A DNA stretch of 64,000 bases, from assembly GCA_037442005.1 (NCBI GenBank), contig JBBIRA010000002.1:1-64000 (forward strand). The letters run 5' to 3'. Positions 1-6,261 of the stretch are shown here, in pieces. Under the pieces are notes generated by a model. That model saw only the letters and a list, made by a program, of their open reading frames with translations. It was not told the DNA's origin and made no database searches. This DNA is from Leptospirillum sp037442005 (GTDB lineage Bacteria > Nitrospirota > Leptospirillia > Leptospirillales > Leptospirillaceae). Within the stretch, counting starts at the first letter, position 1, and every line of letters begins with the position of its first letter. Made by a program: the position numbers and the translations under genes.

Positions 1-6
1 GGTCAT
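1..6 (-). CDS. possible start of the next gene (runs off the window)
   Basis: On the minus strand an ATG at position 6 is preceded by an AAGGAG ribosome binding site with about 8 nt spacing, so another gene probably begins here, downstream of the ANTAR regulator. Only two codons are inside the window, so nothing can be said about the product. Confidence 0.3.
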
Positions 7-87
7 AACCCCTGCTCCTTTTTCAGCAAACGACCACCTGCTGTTCGTTTCCTCTCTCCGGCAAAACACATGGACAACCGGATCCCG

Positions 88-657
88 TTACTCATCCTGG
101 TAGGGACCACCGGCCACAGAAAGGATTTCAAGCGCCACATCCTTCATGGACTTTCTCGCCGCCATGCTCACCGACCGGATCCGCTTGAACGCCATGTCTT
201 CCGAGAGACCTTCTTTCTGGACCAGGATCCATTTTGCCCGTTCAATGACCTTGCGATCGTTTTTCTCTTTTTTCAGATCTTCATTCTCGACGCAGATCTC
301 GCAAAAGTCGCGCATCTGGAACAACGCTTCCCTGAAAAGGGAGGCGAATCGGACATCGCAGAACGGTGTCATCATGACCCCTTTGACACACCCTTCATCT
401 CCCCCCCCTTCAACAGAGGAGTAGAGATAAACAACCGGCACGGGATGATGGGCACTGACATGCTCGAACACCCGCAGGAAAACATTGAACGACTCTCCTT
501 CGTCGACGACGATGCCGTCGGCCAGAATCATGTCCGCCTGGGTGAAAAACTGATCGAGCGACACCTCCCTGACAATATCGAATCCTTTATCTTTCAGGTA
601 ATCGACCACATGGGTCCGGGAATGGGATTTTGATCTGATGACAATGACTGTTTTCAT
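88..657 (-). CDS. ANTAR-domain RNA-binding response regulator (GnfR/NasR/AmiR type)
   Basis: ANTAR proteins bind paired hairpins in leader RNAs and prevent transcription termination. The C-terminal part (about residues 126-181) is a basic and hydrophobic three-helix ANTAR domain with the usual KVIERAKWILVQKEGLSE core. The N-terminal 115 residues look like a receiver fold, but the first strand (VIVIRSKS) lacks the acidic pair, so phosphorylation is doubtful and control by a protein partner, as in AmiR, is possible. It is the last gene of the nif run. It follows the two PII genes by 172 bp and has its own sigma-54 promoter at 684-699. The ATG at 657 has a GGAGGAAGGG site. In Geobacter the ANTAR protein GnfR controls nif genes by antitermination. 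I infer the same role here because the nifH leader carries a terminator. Confidence 0.88.
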   Translation of the reverse strand: MKTVIVIRSKSHSRTHVVDYLKDKGFDIVREVSLDQFFTQADMILADGIVVDEGESFNVFLRVFEHVSAHHPVPVVYLYSSVEGGGDEGCVKGVMMTPFCDVRFASLFREALFQMRDFCEICVENEDLKKEKNDRKVIERAKWILVQKEGLSEDMAFKRIRSVSMAARKSMKDVALEILSVAGGPYQDE

Positions 658-673
658 GTTCCACCACCCTTCC

Positions 674-731
674 TCCAGGATAAGGCAAATTTCGTACCAA
701 ACGGCTGGAACTATCTTTTCCTTATCCTGGA
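674..731. repeat. 12-bp inverted repeat flanking the ANTAR sigma-54 promoter
   Basis: TCCAGGATAAGG at 674-685 is perfectly repeated in inverted orientation at 720-731. The arms lie on either side of the -24/-12 element, and the inner end of one arm overlaps the -12 GC. It could be an operator or a cruciform. A transcript starting near 673 would contain neither arm, so a DNA-level role is more likely than an RNA hairpin. Confidence 0.6.
684..699 (-). promoter_or_regulatory. sigma-54 (-24/-12) promoter of the ANTAR gene
   Basis: Read on the minus strand the site is TGGTACG-AAAT-TTGCC, against the consensus TGGCACG-N4-TTGCW. The GG and GC are exactly 10 bp apart. The predicted start is near 673, giving a leader of about 15 nt that includes the ribosome binding site. 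Confidence 0.72.
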
Positions 732-788
732 AAAGGATATGAGCTGTGCTATGCCTCCATGATGAGAAAGAATGACATTAAAGAGAAC

Positions 789-810
789 ATGTAAACTAAA
801 ATGTCAACAT
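789..810 (-). promoter_or_regulatory. conserved upstream activator element (ANTAR copy)
   Basis: This 22-bp block ends in TGTCAACAT on the plus strand. It matches 15 of 22 positions of the element upstream of nifH. It lies at about -116 to -137 relative to the predicted sigma-54 start, a normal place for an enhancer-binding protein. Confidence 0.55.
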
Positions 811-829
811 TCGTCATCGTGCCGGACCT

Positions 830-1252
830 TTATAACGAAGAGGGTCCCCGCTGGCCGGTACGGACCCGGACGGTCTCTTCCACGGGGATCACAAAAATCT
901 TCCCATCTCCCATTTTTCCGGTCCTGTTTGCTTCCATGATCGCCTTGATGGCGAGATCGGACTTGGTGTCCGGCACCAGTACCTGGATCATTCGCTTGGG
1001 GATCCAGAAGACCGGACGCGTTAATGAATGCGCCAGGGCATAATGGGCCGGTGTCAGAGAACTCGTGATCTTCGACACGGAATCGAAGGACTCAGGAATG
1101 ACAGGATCGATATCCGTCATCATGTTGCCCCCCTGGAGCCCCCGGCCGTTGACCGTCTGAATCGTCATTGCCCCGAGACCGATCGCCTCCAGGGCTTTTT
1201 TTGTCTCAGAAAGTTTGTCACGGCGAATCATCGCCATAATTTCAACCATCAT
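830..1252 (-). CDS. nifI2: PII-family regulator NifI2
   Basis: This is a nitrogen-signalling PII protein of the NifI2 branch. In methanogens, NifI1-NifI2 complexes bind nitrogenase component 1 and switch off its activity according to 2-oxoglutarate. The sequence has the PII core (VEIMAMIRRDKLSETKKAL at the N-terminus and GKMGDGKIFVIPVEE before the C-terminal strand) with a lengthened T-loop region, typical of NifI2. The ATG at 1252 has a GAGGGAG site, and the second codon is also ATG. It lies 55 bp after nifI1. The pair sits at the 3' end of the nif run, not between nifH and nifD as in archaea. Confidence 0.87.
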   Translation of the reverse strand: MMVEIMAMIRRDKLSETKKALEAIGLGAMTIQTVNGRGLQGGNMMTDIDPVIPESFDSVSKITSSLTPAHYALAHSLTRPVFWIPKRMIQVLVPDTKSDLAIKAIMEANRTGKMGDGKIFVIPVEETVRVRTGQRGPSSL

Positions 1253-1307
1253 TTCTCCCTCAGGCTGTTGTGGGCCACCGAATCATCCGACAGCCCCTTT
1301 TTCCGGA

Positions 1308-1625
1308 TCAGACCGCTTTTTCCCCGGTGCGGATCGTGTAGGATTCCCGGACCGGCGTGACAAAGATCCGGCCATCGCCTTCATACCCGACTTTGGCACT
1401 CTGGAGAATGACATCGATCACCGTTTCCGAATCCTTGTCCGGAACAACAACCATCAGCATGACCTTCGGGAGTTCGTCATAGTGCACCGCGCCGACACTC
1501 AATCCTTTTTGCTGGCCCCGTCCGAAGACATGCGCCTTTGTCAGTGCCGGAAATCCTTTGGCTTCCAGCGCGAGCACCACATCATTTTCTTTTTCCGGCC
1601 TGACGATGGCCTGAATCATTTTCAA
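1308..1625 (-). CDS. nifI1: PII-family regulator NifI1
   Basis: This is a 105-residue PII protein beginning MKMIQAIVRPEKENDVV and ending with the GDGRIFVTPVRESYTIRTGE signature. It is the probable partner of NifI2 in post-translational control of nitrogenase. The start is taken as TTG at 1625 because it gives the conserved MKMI N-terminus and lies 6 nt after GGAGG. The in-frame ATG two codons later is the alternative. A 104-bp gap with strong hairpins separates it from nifW. Confidence 0.87.
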   Translation of the reverse strand: MKMIQAIVRPEKENDVVLALEAKGFPALTKAHVFGRGQQKGLSVGAVHYDELPKVMLMVVVPDKDSETVIDVILQSAKVGYEGDGRIFVTPVRESYTIRTGEKAV

Positions 1626-1653
1626 ATCGTCCTCCTTGGTTGATCTTATCCGA

Positions 1654-1693
1654 CCGGATCAGCGATCCGGCCCCGTGGCCACCATTGGCCACG
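1654..1693 (-). promoter_or_regulatory. tandem RNA hairpins in the nifW-nifI1 gap
   Basis: On the minus strand, CGTGGCC/GGCCACG encloses the hexaloop AATGGT (plus 1674-1693). After 3 nt comes CCGGATC-GCT-GATCCGG (plus 1654-1670). The first loop has A at position 1 and G at position 4, as in ANTAR target loops. The second has a three-base loop if fully paired, so the ANTAR match is only partial. Confidence 0.5.
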
Positions 1694-1729
1694 CCCTGCG
1701 CCGGATCATCCGGATCGCAGGACCTTCAC

Positions 1730-2074
1730 TCATGCGCCGCCCGCTTTTTCGTTTCCGGTGTGAAAAACGACGTTGAACGGGTTCTCTCCATCCCTGAACA
1801 CCTTGAAGAGCTTCTCCTCCTTGGGGGTCGACGTCAGAAAGGTCTCATAGGCGATTTTCAGCGCTTCCTTGTAAGCATCAAACAGCACCGTATCCGGAAA
1901 ACCGCCCTCTTTGTTCGCATTCGCATCGATCCCGGCCTTGAGCTGTCCAAATTTTTTCAGGATATGCAACCGGTTGACCGAAACCACCCGCTGATCAAAT
2001 CCCAGAGCAAAAAAATGGAAGTACTCCTCGGCATCGTGAAGGGAATCCAGCCCTGACAAATCCAGTTCACTCAT
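1730..2074 (-). CDS. nifW: nitrogenase-stabilising/protective protein NifW
   Basis: NifW proteins interact with NifDK and help protect or mature the MoFe protein under oxygen exposure. The 114-residue product has the family pattern: an N-terminal acidic SLHDAEEYFHFFALGFDQRVVSVNRLHILKKFGQ segment and the later EALKIAYETFL helix. The ATG at 2074 follows AAGGAGAG. It lies 25 bp after fdxB in the same operon. Confidence 0.9.
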   Translation of the reverse strand: MSELDLSGLDSLHDAEEYFHFFALGFDQRVVSVNRLHILKKFGQLKAGIDANANKEGGFPDTVLFDAYKEALKIAYETFLTSTPKEEKLFKVFRDGENPFNVVFHTGNEKAGGA

Positions 2075-2099
2075 CGAACTCTCCTTCCCCCTGGGGGGG

Positions 2100-2411
2100 T
2101 TAAGCGGGCAGTTCCGCGTGGGTATAGCATTTTTTGGGACAGACCTTGGCACAGGCCTCGCACCCGATACAGAACTCGGGATGGACAATCGTCATGATTT
2201 TTTTGTTGATCTCCTCGTCACCTCCCGAGTCGAGCTCAACAACGTCTCCGTCTTCCGTGATGCCGCGAAGCTCCAGGATGTCCCGGCCGCACACTTTGAA
2301 ACACCGGCCGCAACCGATACATTTGTCGGCATTGATCTCCATGACAAACTTCGGGGTCCAGCTCCCCCCCGACCGGTTCAGTCCCGACCGGACAGCCGTC
2401 TCACTAGCCAT
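2100..2411 (-). CDS. fdxB: nif-specific ferredoxin III (2[4Fe-4S])
   Basis: This is a small electron carrier of the FdxB type found in nif clusters. Two cluster-binding motifs are visible, CIGCGRCFKVC and CIGCEACAKVCPKK. They are separated by an insertion of about 35 residues, as is usual for this subfamily. It probably supplies electrons for cofactor assembly or to nitrogenase reductase. The start (ATG 2411 after GGGAGGTGATTC) overlaps the end of the SIR2-like gene by 8 bp, suggesting translational coupling. Confidence 0.92.
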   Translation of the reverse strand: MASETAVRSGLNRSGGSWTPKFVMEINADKCIGCGRCFKVCGRDILELRGITEDGDVVELDSGGDEEINKKIMTIVHPEFCIGCEACAKVCPKKCYTHAELPA

Positions 2412-3273
2412 GAATCACCTCCCCCAGGGATGACAGTGTTCCCATCCCCTGAAGTTCCTGCCGGAGTGCCGGGAGAAACTCCCGGTCAAGACCGGCCGGA
2501 ATCACCTGAATATTCAGTTCATTTAAAAACCGGGCTTCTTTCGATGTCGGCTCCCGGTCGAGCACCATCCAGTGGCGATCCGACGATCGCTTCATGATTT
2601 GCCGGGCAAAGATCCGGCTGGTCTGGTTGTTGAAGGCGCATCCCAAAAACAGGAACCGCCGGTTGGAGCGCAATTGCTGTACCTGAAGCGGGATGGGCGT
2701 CTGGATATCAATCTCGGTCAGGATCTCGACAAAATCCGCATCAGAAACCACAAAGTCAGCCGACGGAATGACGCTTCCAAAGGGCTTGTACAGGCGAACC
2801 GTAGAAACATCCGCCGTGTCCAGGGTTTCAAAAGAGCCGTCTTCCTGTTTCCGGTAATACCGGTACCATCCGTAGGGGTTATCGGATTTCGAGGTTCCCA
2901 CGATCTGGACCTTCCCGGCCGGCAACAGGGAGGGAAGCGTCCGGTCATACCAGGAGTCAACGATCAACGGGAGATCCGGGATCCCCGTCAGCATCTCAAG
3001 AACCGGAACGGACCCTGCCGATGGCCGGTACAGCTCATTCATGAAGTGAACAAGCGTTTTTCTGTGCTTGAAGTTCTCAATATACTGAGCCGATTCCCAG
3101 AGACGCCCCCGAAGTTTCCCCGGAACAGTGACTTTTCGGGCCAACTCCTCCGCCAGTTCCGGGATCGTGGCCGGGAAGGGAACCTCTCCATAGATCCCCG
3201 GCCCCAGATAAGGAATGACCGCCCCTTCCGACAGCCCCCTGGCAATCTCCACTACATCCTGTGTGATACTCAT
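2404..3273 (-). CDS. SIR2-like domain protein of nif clusters
   Basis: The 289-residue protein resembles the SIR2-like (SIR2_2 type) proteins sometimes seen inside nif clusters. Visible features are an early glycine-rich YLGPGIYG loop, a central IVGTSKSDNPYGWYRYYR segment, and FLFLGCAFNNQTSRIFARQIM near the C-terminus, which resembles the nucleotide-binding end of the fold. No zinc-binding cysteine quartet of true sirtuins is seen. The start at 3273 follows GAAAGGATC. The biochemical role is unknown. Its place between nifT and fdxB suggests an accessory role in nitrogenase maturation or protection. Confidence 0.7.
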   Translation of the reverse strand: MSITQDVVEIARGLSEGAVIPYLGPGIYGEVPFPATIPELAEELARKVTVPGKLRGRLWESAQYIENFKHRKTLVHFMNELYRPSAGSVPVLEMLTGIPDLPLIVDSWYDRTLPSLLPAGKVQIVGTSKSDNPYGWYRYYRKQEDGSFETLDTADVSTVRLYKPFGSVIPSADFVVSDADFVEILTEIDIQTPIPLQVQQLRSNRRFLFLGCAFNNQTSRIFARQIMKRSSDRHWMVLDREPTSKEARFLNELNIQVIPAGLDREFLPALRQELQGMGTLSSLGEVIHG

Positions 3274-3295
3274 TTTTGATCCTTTCGTCCCCCGC

Positions 3296-3565
3296 TCAGG
3301 GAGTTTTGAGGGCGACCACAAAACCGGTCGCCTCGGAAACAACGGATGTCAGGTGAACACAGGACTGCCTTCCGTCAAACAGATGGAGGTCAAACCAGAC
3401 CCCTTTTTTATAAGGCTCCTCGATCACATCGGAGGCCGATACCTTCAGGATCCGCACTTCCCGGTTTCCGAGGATCACCGCCGAGAGACGTTCACTTGAA
3501 AACTCCGCCCCGTTGGCCAGGGCGGCCAGTTCGTTACCGACTGTTAAAAGCGTCTCCCCGGTCAT
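3296..3565 (-). CDS. small nif-cluster protein of unknown function
   Basis: This 89-residue soluble protein contains no cysteine pairs or membrane segment. The sequence suggests a small beta-rich fold (VRILKVSASDVIEEPYKKGVWFDLHLFDGRQSC). Its ATG follows directly after the nifT stop codon (TAGATG), so the two are translationally coupled, and the SIR2-like gene follows 22 bp later. I do not recognise a family. The function is inferred only from position within the nif operon. Confidence 0.65.
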   Translation of the reverse strand: MTGETLLTVGNELAALANGAEFSSERLSAVILGNREVRILKVSASDVIEEPYKKGVWFDLHLFDGRQSCVHLTSVVSEATGFVVALKTP

Positions 3566-3781
3566 CTAGAAATCCCCCCGGACCTTCCGGGCCTCGACCG
3601 TAATGGGGAACCGGACGTCGCCATCCATCATGGGGAGATCCAGAACAATTCCGTTCGCCAGAGTCACTTCCCCACCCCACAGCGTCGGGTTCTGCCGTTC
3701 CACGATCGGTTCTTCCAGATCTTTTTTGGGCACATAGATCGAGAACTGACCTTCCCCAAGCTTTCTGACCATCACTTTCAA
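3566..3781 (-). CDS. nifT: NifT/FixU family protein
   Basis: This 71-residue protein matches NifT almost throughout: MKVMVRK at the start, YVPKKDLEEPIVERQNPTLWGG in the middle, and the closing RFPITVEARKV. NifT is a small protein of uncertain role, conserved near nif structural and maturation genes. The start must be TTG at 3781 to keep the conserved MKVM N-terminus. It is 5 to 8 nt after GAGGAGGT. No ATG fits better. Confidence 0.92.
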   Translation of the reverse strand: MKVMVRKLGEGQFSIYVPKKDLEEPIVERQNPTLWGGEVTLANGIVLDLPMMDGDVRFPITVEARKVRGDF

Positions 3782-3791
3782 GAATACCTCC

Positions 3792-4118
3792 TCAGTCTGT
3801 CGTTTCTTCCCCGCTATGGGATAACCCCAGCGGGACCTCCGGGCAAAGAGGAATCACCCGCACCACACGACAAAGCTTGTTCACCAGCTGGAACTCGATT
3901 TTGGAGAGTGCCACTCTTTTTTCCGCGCAGTCCCGGGAAATCTTCCCCAGAAGATTGACGAACACCCTTCCGTCGGTCGCCACCCCGGCAAGCCGGCAAT
4001 CGCCCCCTTCAAGGATCAGTTCAAAGCGGACCGGCTCCAGTGCTGTCCTGACATCTTCATACATGAGATCGATCGATGCCTTTTCGGCGTTTGGTTCATC
4101 CTCTTCCCATTCGTCCAT
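3792..4118 (-). CDS. degenerate NifU C-terminal-like domain protein lacking CxxC
   Basis: The 108-residue protein follows the pattern of the NifU C-terminal (Nfu) Fe-S scaffold domain: VRTALEPVRFELILEGGDCRLAGV, then DGRVFVNLLGK, then a helix and VVRVIPL. The CxxC that binds the cluster is reduced to a single Cys in SRDCAEK, so it cannot hold a cluster in the usual way. The start at 4118 is preferred because GGGAGCGGGTG precedes it. An ATG at 4142 has no ribosome binding site. A regulatory, partner-binding or relic function is possible. Confidence 0.6.
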   Translation of the reverse strand: MDEWEEDEPNAEKASIDLMYEDVRTALEPVRFELILEGGDCRLAGVATDGRVFVNLLGKISRDCAEKRVALSKIEFQLVNKLCRVVRVIPLCPEVPLGLSHSGEETTD

Positions 4119-4188
4119 CACCCGCTCCCGGTTTTCACCCATGATCAACGCTGTTTCTGTCTTCTCCCCGCAATGACACCCGCTCCGT

Positions 4189-4437
4189 TCAGTCTTTTTT
4201 CAACTGGATTTCCGACTCCAGTGCCCCGACCACCCGACCGCTTTGAAACTCGATCAGATAAATCGGCTCGCCGGTCTCTTCCACCACCCCTGTCCGGACG
4301 ACGATACCGGTGTCGCCCGAGGCCGCCAGCACCATTTCCGGTGCGACATCGGGAAAGGTTCCGTCATTCACAAGATCAACAGCGGCGACCACTTCCTGTC
4401 CCCACTGGTAGAGAGGTTCCCTGATGTCTGCCGTCAT
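4189..4437 (-). CDS. NifZ-domain protein (second copy)
   Basis: NifZ is needed for maturation of the second P-cluster of NifDK. This 82-residue protein has the single NifZ fold: WGQEVVAAVDLVNDGTFPDVAPEMVLAASGDTGIVVRTG, then YLIEFQSGRVVGALESEI. It starts at 4437 by a 4-bp ATGA overlap with the preceding nifZ and has a GAGGAGG site. Many organisms have one NifZ domain. Here two separate tandem proteins are encoded. Confidence 0.85.
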   Translation of the reverse strand: MTADIREPLYQWGQEVVAAVDLVNDGTFPDVAPEMVLAASGDTGIVVRTGVVEETGEPIYLIEFQSGRVVGALESEIQLKKD

Positions 4438-4712
4438 TCTTCGTCCTCCTCGTAGTCCAGCGATTCAAGCTCCCGGGCCCGGCATCCCACCGAAAACCCT
4501 TTTTCTGCAAAATAGACCCCATAGATATAAAACTGCTGGAGAAAGGTCCCGATCTGGGAGATGTATCCTTCATCGCCTTTGTGGACAAGAATTTCTCCCA
4601 CTTCCCGACCGGGAAACGTGCCATCATTCCGGATGTGTTTTTTAAGCTTCACCTTCTCCCCGTATTCAAATTTCGGCGGGGATGTCAGTTCAACAATCGA
4701 TTCGCCTCCCAT
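4434..4712 (-). CDS. nifZ: nitrogenase P-cluster maturation protein NifZ
   Basis: This is the 92-residue canonical NifZ, containing KFEYGEKVKLKKHIRNDGTFPG, LVHKGDEGYI and GTFLQQFYIYGVYF, then GCRARELESL. It probably acts as a chaperone for P-cluster assembly in NifDK. The ATG at 4712 follows GAAGGGAG. It is coupled by overlap to the second nifZ-like gene, and the two products may work as a pair. Confidence 0.92.
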   Translation of the reverse strand: MGGESIVELTSPPKFEYGEKVKLKKHIRNDGTFPGREVGEILVHKGDEGYISQIGTFLQQFYIYGVYFAEKGFSVGCRARELESLDYEEDEE

Positions 4713-4777
4713 CGCACACTCCCTTCTGTCAGGACCGGGGATCCGATCTGGTCAGACCCTGGCGGCCGAGGCTCAGA

Positions 4778-4999
4778 TCAGGCCGTTTTCGAAAGTTCTC
4801 CGATCACTTCCGGAGACAGCATGAAATACCCCCGCCCTCCTGTTGTGGCGGTATAGGCCCCGAAGGTTCCCCGTGACAGGGTATTGAACCATTCCTGCGC
4901 CGTCATGGAAGCAGGACGGTCGCCAATTTCCCTCACGGTGCCATCGGTATTGAACCGGACATGAATAATCCGGATGGTTTCTTTCTTTTCCGTCTCCAT
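4778..4999 (-). CDS. small conserved nif-associated protein
   Basis: The 73-residue protein carries IIHVRFNTDGTVREIGDRP, then AQEWFNTLSRGTFGAYTATTGGRGYF. I associate this kind of short sequence with nif clusters but know no assigned function. The start at 4999 is chosen because AAGGAG lies 6 nt upstream. An upstream ATG at 5029 would add ten residues without a ribosome binding site. It is flanked by the DegT-like gene (60 bp) and nifZ (65 bp). Confidence 0.65.
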   Translation of the reverse strand: METEKKETIRIIHVRFNTDGTVREIGDRPASMTAQEWFNTLSRGTFGAYTATTGGRGYFMLSPEVIGELSKTA

Positions 5000-5059
5000 C
5001 AACAACTCCTTATCCGTTTTTTTGTCCATTTCCAAAGTCCGAAGACCGTTCCCGTTTCT

Positions 5060-6244
5060 TTAGTAGATCGCAGAACCCGCCCCGACATTCAGGCTTGAGT
5101 CCTTGATCACATTGGCGATCCGCTCGATGTCCCCGTCCCTGATCTCGGAGGACAGGGGAAGCGCAATCGCCCGCTCCGCCAGCTTTTCGGCGATCGGAGC
5201 CATGCCTTTCCGACAGCCTTTTTCAATAAAATACCGTTCGAGATGAAGCGGCTGACAGTACGGTGCCGCCTCCACCCCTTCCGCCATCAGGTCGGAAATG
5301 ATCGCATCGCGGGACGACTTTGAAAAACGCGTTCCCAGATGGACCATATAGAGAAAACTGTTGACCCACCCGCATTCGGGGGAGCGGTACAGATCCTTGA
5401 CCCCTTCAAAGGACCTCATCGCTTCGACATACTTCCTGAGCACCATCTCCTTTTTCTGAAGTTCAAGCGGGAGACGCTTCAGGGAAACCAGCGCCAGGAC
5501 GGCATGAAAGGGAGCGATCCCGGCTTCAAGCGGCATCTGGCAGGTAGCGATACTTGAAAAACGGTCGGAGAGCTTCCGCTCCCGCAAGGACCGGAAAAGC
5601 TGGAAATTTTCCCGGTCATCGGTCAGGACGAGCCCCCAGGATTCTCCGCGGTTGGGGTGGGGAGAACCGAACTGGAAGATCGAGATATCCCCGAACGTCC
5701 CGGTGACCTGTCCCTGGAACTCCGAGAACAGGGATTCGGTCGTATCTTCAATCAACAGGAGTCCGTAGCGGTCGGCGATGGCCCGCAGACGGGCCCAGTC
5801 GGCCGGATGGCCCAGCGTGTTCCCGGCCAGGATGGCCCGGGTCTTTTCGGTAATGGCCGCTTCCACCTTTTGGGGATCGATGGTGAAGGTCCAGGCATCG
5901 ATGTCCACAAAGACCGGTGTCGCCCCGTTGATGGCGATGGCCCGGGCGATCTGGTACCAGGAGAACGGGGAAACGATCACTTCCGATCCCGGACCGATAT
6001 CCAGCGCCTTGAGCGCGATGAGAAGCCCCTGGGTTGCGCTGGTCACCCCCAGGCCGTACGCCCGTCCGAACAGGGATGCAATGCGGTTTTCAAGCGTTTT
6101 GGCCGGATCCTCATCATGCTGGTGAACGGCTTCCGCCATTTCTTCGCCCAGCCAATCGAGATTCTCTTCATCCCGGAGCATTCCGTCCAAGCGGATGATC
6201 CTGTCTTCCGAAAAGTCATCCGCTTCTTCACCCACAGGTTCCAT
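5060..6244 (-). CDS. DegT/DnrJ/EryC1-fold PLP protein with His at the catalytic Lys position
   Basis: This 394-residue protein has the sugar-aminotransferase fold: GVTSATQGLLIAL, PGSEVIVSPFSW, PVFVDID, LLIEDTTES (the Asp that holds the PLP ring nitrogen, D167) and a C-terminal EGVEAAPYCQPLHL segment. The segment that normally carries the Schiff-base lysine reads QFGSPHPNRGESWGLV, with His196 where the lysine should be. In the dehydratase ColD the same position is also His. It may therefore be a PLP-dependent lyase or dehydratase, or non-catalytic. It lies 17 bp after nifS. The ATG follows GGGAGGTGAGC. Its nif role is unknown. Confidence 0.75.
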   Translation of the reverse strand: MEPVGEEADDFSEDRIIRLDGMLRDEENLDWLGEEMAEAVHQHDEDPAKTLENRIASLFGRAYGLGVTSATQGLLIALKALDIGPGSEVIVSPFSWYQIARAIAINGATPVFVDIDAWTFTIDPQKVEAAITEKTRAILAGNTLGHPADWARLRAIADRYGLLLIEDTTESLFSEFQGQVTGTFGDISIFQFGSPHPNRGESWGLVLTDDRENFQLFRSLRERKLSDRFSSIATCQMPLEAGIAPFHAVLALVSLKRLPLELQKKEMVLRKYVEAMRSFEGVKDLYRSPECGWVNSFLYMVHLGTRFSKSSRDAIISDLMAEGVEAAPYCQPLHLERYFIEKGCRKGMAPIAEKLAERAIALPLSSEIRDGDIERIANVIKDSSLNVGAGSAIY

Positions 6245-6261
6245 CGCTCACCTCCCGGTTC

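Noticed and set aside
70..633. Plus-strand frame opposite the ANTAR gene
   Set aside because: It is a shadow of a clearly recognisable gene and has no start signal.
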